DNA from: an uncultured Porphyromonadaceae bacterium
GTDB taxonomy: Bacteria; Bacteroidota; Bacteroidia; Bacteroidales; Muribaculaceae
DNA length: 6,551 nucleotides
Direction of reading: 5' to 3'
Assembly (NCBI GenBank): GCA_947174735.1
Contig: CAMWKC010000122.1
Location: 1 to 6,551, forward strand
Shown here: piece after piece, positions 4,354-6,551 of the stretch
How the letters are laid out: each line of letters opens with the position of its first letter
How positions within the stretch are numbered: the first letter of the stretch is position 1
The notes under the pieces: generated by a model
The model's input: the letters and a program-made list of their open reading frames with translations, nothing else
The model's database searches: none
What the model was told of the DNA's origin: nothing
Program-made: the position numbers and the translations under genes

Positions 4354-6551
4354 ATGATAAAAGCACCATATAATTTCGTCCCACTATCTGATAAGGTAGT
4401 GTTTCCTGAGTGGTCAGGTCGTATTTCGCATGATATACCGTTTTCGGACGGTCTCAGCGGAAGCATTACGGTAAGACTGACTGCTCAGACACCTATATTC
4501 GTGCGTAACGGGCATAGCCAGGAAGGGGCCAAGAATAATACTTTGGCTTATCAGTCGTTCTCTGTTTTGCCTGACGGAAAGTATTTCCTGCCCGGTACGA
4601 CAGTGAAGGGAGCGATACGCAGTGTACTTGAAATCATGAGTTTCGGTAAAATACGGCTCGACGGAAGTGCTCGCTTCGCTCAGCGCGAGTGGTATAACGA
4701 GCGCTTATATACTTTGAAAGAGGAACAACAGAGTTTACATTGTGGTTGGTTACGTCCAATACCTAACGGATATGAGATAGTCGATTGTGGGCGACCGTTA
4801 CGTATAAGCCATAAGGATATAGATACTTATTTAGGAGGTAAGAACTTTGAGAATAGTTTTTCTGAGGGTTGTAGACAGAATCTTAATCGTCGCCGTAAAT
4901 TAGATGGAGTTGAATACGATCCAAAGACTTCTTTCTTCAAATATAAACTGGTAGAACGTATCTTTAAAAGATGTGGACTAGAAGATCCGATAGCTGGACT
5001 TAGAAATCTCAAATTTTCCGCTTATTCTTCAAACTGTGTTAGGGTTGACAAAGCAGGAGATATAACTGGTACTATTGTTTTGACTGGTCAGCCTAATGTT
5101 TGGAAATATAAGCGTCCGGAGCCGGGGAAACGGGATTCTTCAGCAGGAAAGTTCTATGAATTTGTTTTTAGTCAGCCAAACGGTAAAACATATAGTCTGA
5201 CTGAAGAGGAATTTGATCAGTATAAGTTTATATATGCTGATTCGGATGATTGGAATTATGCAAAAGAAAAATTGATGCCAGTATCGGGAATACCGGTATT
5301 TTTCAGAGTCGAAAATGATAAGATAAAAGACTGGGGTTTAGCTTATCTTTACAAACTACCATATAGCAAAACTCCGTTTGATACCTTACCAAAGGCTCAT
5401 AAATCGGATGAACTTGATATGGCAGACTGTATATTTGGCTATACTGGTAAGACTGCTGAAGAAGCTTCGTTGCGAGGTAGGGTACAGTTTACTCCATTTC
5501 TAAGTGACAACGCACAAAAGGATGAAAACTGTACTCTTGCTCTATGCAGTCCTAAAGCCTCATATTATCCTATATATATAAAGCAGAATGGTAAGGGTAA
5601 TACTGATAAAATAGTCGGTGATTATAAAACCTATAATGATGGGTGTATAAAAGGTTGGAAACGATATCTTGTACGCCAGAAGGTGTGGAGTGATAAGACA
5701 GGAGACGATAAAATAGACACCGATATATATCCGCTAAAGGCTGGAACGATCTTTGAAGGAACGATTAGATTTCATAATCTGAAACCTGAAGAACTTGGTG
5801 CACTATTTTCAGCACTGACATTTCACGGAAATGGGGCTAACTGTTTTCATCAGCTCGGTATGGCACGTCCATACGGATATGGGAAAGTACAATTAGAGAT
5901 AGTTAAATCTGATATAAAGAGTGTAGGTGCTTCCGATAAAGAAGTGTTGGCTTATCCTGAATCTTACATGGATGTTTTTGAAGCTTATATGCAGGAAGAA
6001 TTAAAGAGTACATGGAGTAAGGAAATAATTATAAGAGAACTTCTCATCTTAGCCAGCAAAGAAGTCAAAGACACTGACAATACCAAATTTGACTATATGA
6101 AGCTCAAAATCAAAGATGCGAATGGTAAGAATAAAAATGAATTTTTAGCTGCTAAAAAAGATAAAGAGTATCTTCGGTATTACAGTGAAATTGTTGGAGA
6201 TTGTAAGCCTCAGGAAAAAAGCGTGATAGAATCAGACCTTCAGCGTAGTCAGAAAGCTGTGGATATGGCTGCACAAAATGTGCAAGAGGCTGAAGATGCA
6301 GTCCAGCGTGGAAATGAGGTAGAGGCTAAAAAAAGAGAGGAAGCTAAAAAAGCCAAGATAGAGGCTGGGCTGTCGTTTCTTGAGGAGAAAAGTTTATCGG
6401 ATAAAAATAAATATCTTATTGAGAAATTCAGCACAATTGAGAATAAGGTATCAGATTGGCTTAAAATAGCTGAACTTGATAAAGTGCCTGAGGATCAGTA
6501 TGAGATTTTGGCTGATGCTTTGAAGCGTTTAGCCGGTAAGCCGACAAGAGA
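4354..6551 (+). CDS. TIGR03986-type CRISPR RAMP protein (Cas7 with insertions), 3' end beyond window
   Basis: An open frame of 732 codons runs from the ATG at 4354 to the window edge without a stop. The N-terminus (APYNFVPL, residues 4-11) is typical of the TIGR03986 family of type III RAMP proteins. RAMP elements are spread over a long chain: YFLPGTTVKGAIRS at 77-90, SAGKFYEFVF at about 271-280, DMADCIFGYTGK at 355-366, LRGRVQF at 373-379, SPKASYYPIYI at 399-409 and the glycine loop HQLGMARPYGYGKV at 499-512. The long stretches between these elements are the insertions. The aspartate that aligns with the Csm3 catalytic residue in the other Cas7 domains is not apparent before the LPG motif, so it is probably structural. 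Residues from about 516 form an extra helical region, with a Lys/Glu/Ala-rich probable coiled coil at about 624-675. The gene starts two codons after the previous stop in the same frame. In III-D complexes this subunit would sit at the crRNA 3' side of the filament. Confidence 0.9.
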   Translation, partial: MIKAPYNFVPLSDKVVFPEWSGRISHDIPFSDGLSGSITVRLTAQTPIFVRNGHSQEGAKNNTLAYQSFSVLPDGKYFLPGTTVKGAIRSVLEIMSFGKIRLDGSARFAQREWYNERLYTLKEEQQSLHCGWLRPIPNGYEIVDCGRPLRISHKDIDTYLGGKNFENSFSEGCRQNLNRRRKLDGVEYDPKTSFFKYKLVERIFKRCGLEDPIAGLRNLKFSAYSSNCVRVDKAGDITGTIVLTGQPNVWKYKRPEPGKRDSSAGKFYEFVFSQPNGKTYSLTEEEFDQYKFIYADSDDWNYAKEKLMPVSGIPVFFRVENDKIKDWGLAYLYKLPYSKTPFDTLPKAHKSDELDMADCIFGYTGKTAEEASLRGRVQFTPFLSDNAQKDENCTLALCSPKASYYPIYIKQNGKGNTDKIVGDYKTYNDGCIKGWKRYLVRQKVWSDKTGDDKIDTDIYPLKAGTIFEGTIRFHNLKPEELGALFSALTFHGNGANCFHQLGMARPYGYGKVQLEIVKSDIKSVGASDKEVLAYPESYMDVFEAYMQEELKSTWSKEIIIRELLILASKEVKDTDNTKFDYMKLKIKDANGKNKNEFLAAKKDKEYLRYYSEIVGDCKPQEKSVIESDLQRSQKAVDMAAQNVQEAEDAVQRGNEVEAKKREEAKKAKIEAGLSFLEEKSLSDKNKYLIEKFSTIENKVSDWLKIAELDKVPEDQYEILADALKRLAGKPTR

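Noticed and set aside
4670..4689. Inverted repeat CTCGC/GCGAG with a 10-base loop
   Set aside because: It is only 5 bp, lies inside the coding sequence of the TIGR03986-type gene, and has no T run or position that would suggest a terminator.
1..6551. CRISPR repeats, tRNA, IS ends or terminal repeats
   Set aside because: Reading through the window I found no regularly spaced direct repeats, cloverleaf-like sequence or paired terminal inverted repeats; nearly all bases are coding on the + strand.

Overview
The window is the effector part of a type III CRISPR-Cas locus, closest to the III-D group, in what looks like a member of the Bacteroidetes (probably Bacteroidales). The lineage guess rests on moderate-to-low GC content, A-rich start regions with mostly no Shine-Dalgarno sequence, and a small accessory protein resembling a family I associate with Bacteroidetes type III loci. 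All genes are on the + strand and tightly packed. No CRISPR array, cas1, cas2, cas6, tRNA, rRNA or mobile element is visible.

Layout: (1) 1-351, the C-terminal 116 residues of an unassigned gene that enters from the left, possibly cas10; (2) a 61-bp gap, the largest non-coding stretch; (3) 413-1006, a single-domain Cas7 (Csm3-like RAMP); (4) 1013-2485, a Csx10/Cas5-type RAMP with an acidic linker and a C-terminal helical domain that may be a fused Cas11-like small subunit; (5) 2489-3928, a tandem double Cas7 in one polypeptide; (6) 3925-4347, a 140-residue accessory protein in the position of Csx19; (7) 4354 to the window end, a large TIGR03986-type RAMP (a Cas7 with insertions) with a long lysine/glutamate-rich C-terminal extension, cut off by the window edge.

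Inferred joint function: the proteins would assemble on a crRNA into a type III ribonucleoprotein. Csx10 would cap the crRNA 5' end, and the Cas7 domains would form the backbone and cut bound target RNA. The helical domain would act as small subunit, and a Cas10 encoded to the left would be the signalling or nuclease large subunit. Three Cas7 domains keep an aspartate where Csm3 has its catalytic aspartate. The TIGR03986 protein appears not to.

The most interesting feature is the order Cas7 - Cas5 - (Cas11-like) - Cas7 - Cas7 - accessory - Cas7-with-insertion. It matches, as separate genes, the domain order of single-protein type III-E effectors (Cas7-11/gRAMP) and the partly fused III-D variant of Synechocystis. 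Moreover, the first three RAMP genes share one reading frame and are separated only by single stop codons plus one or two sense codons.
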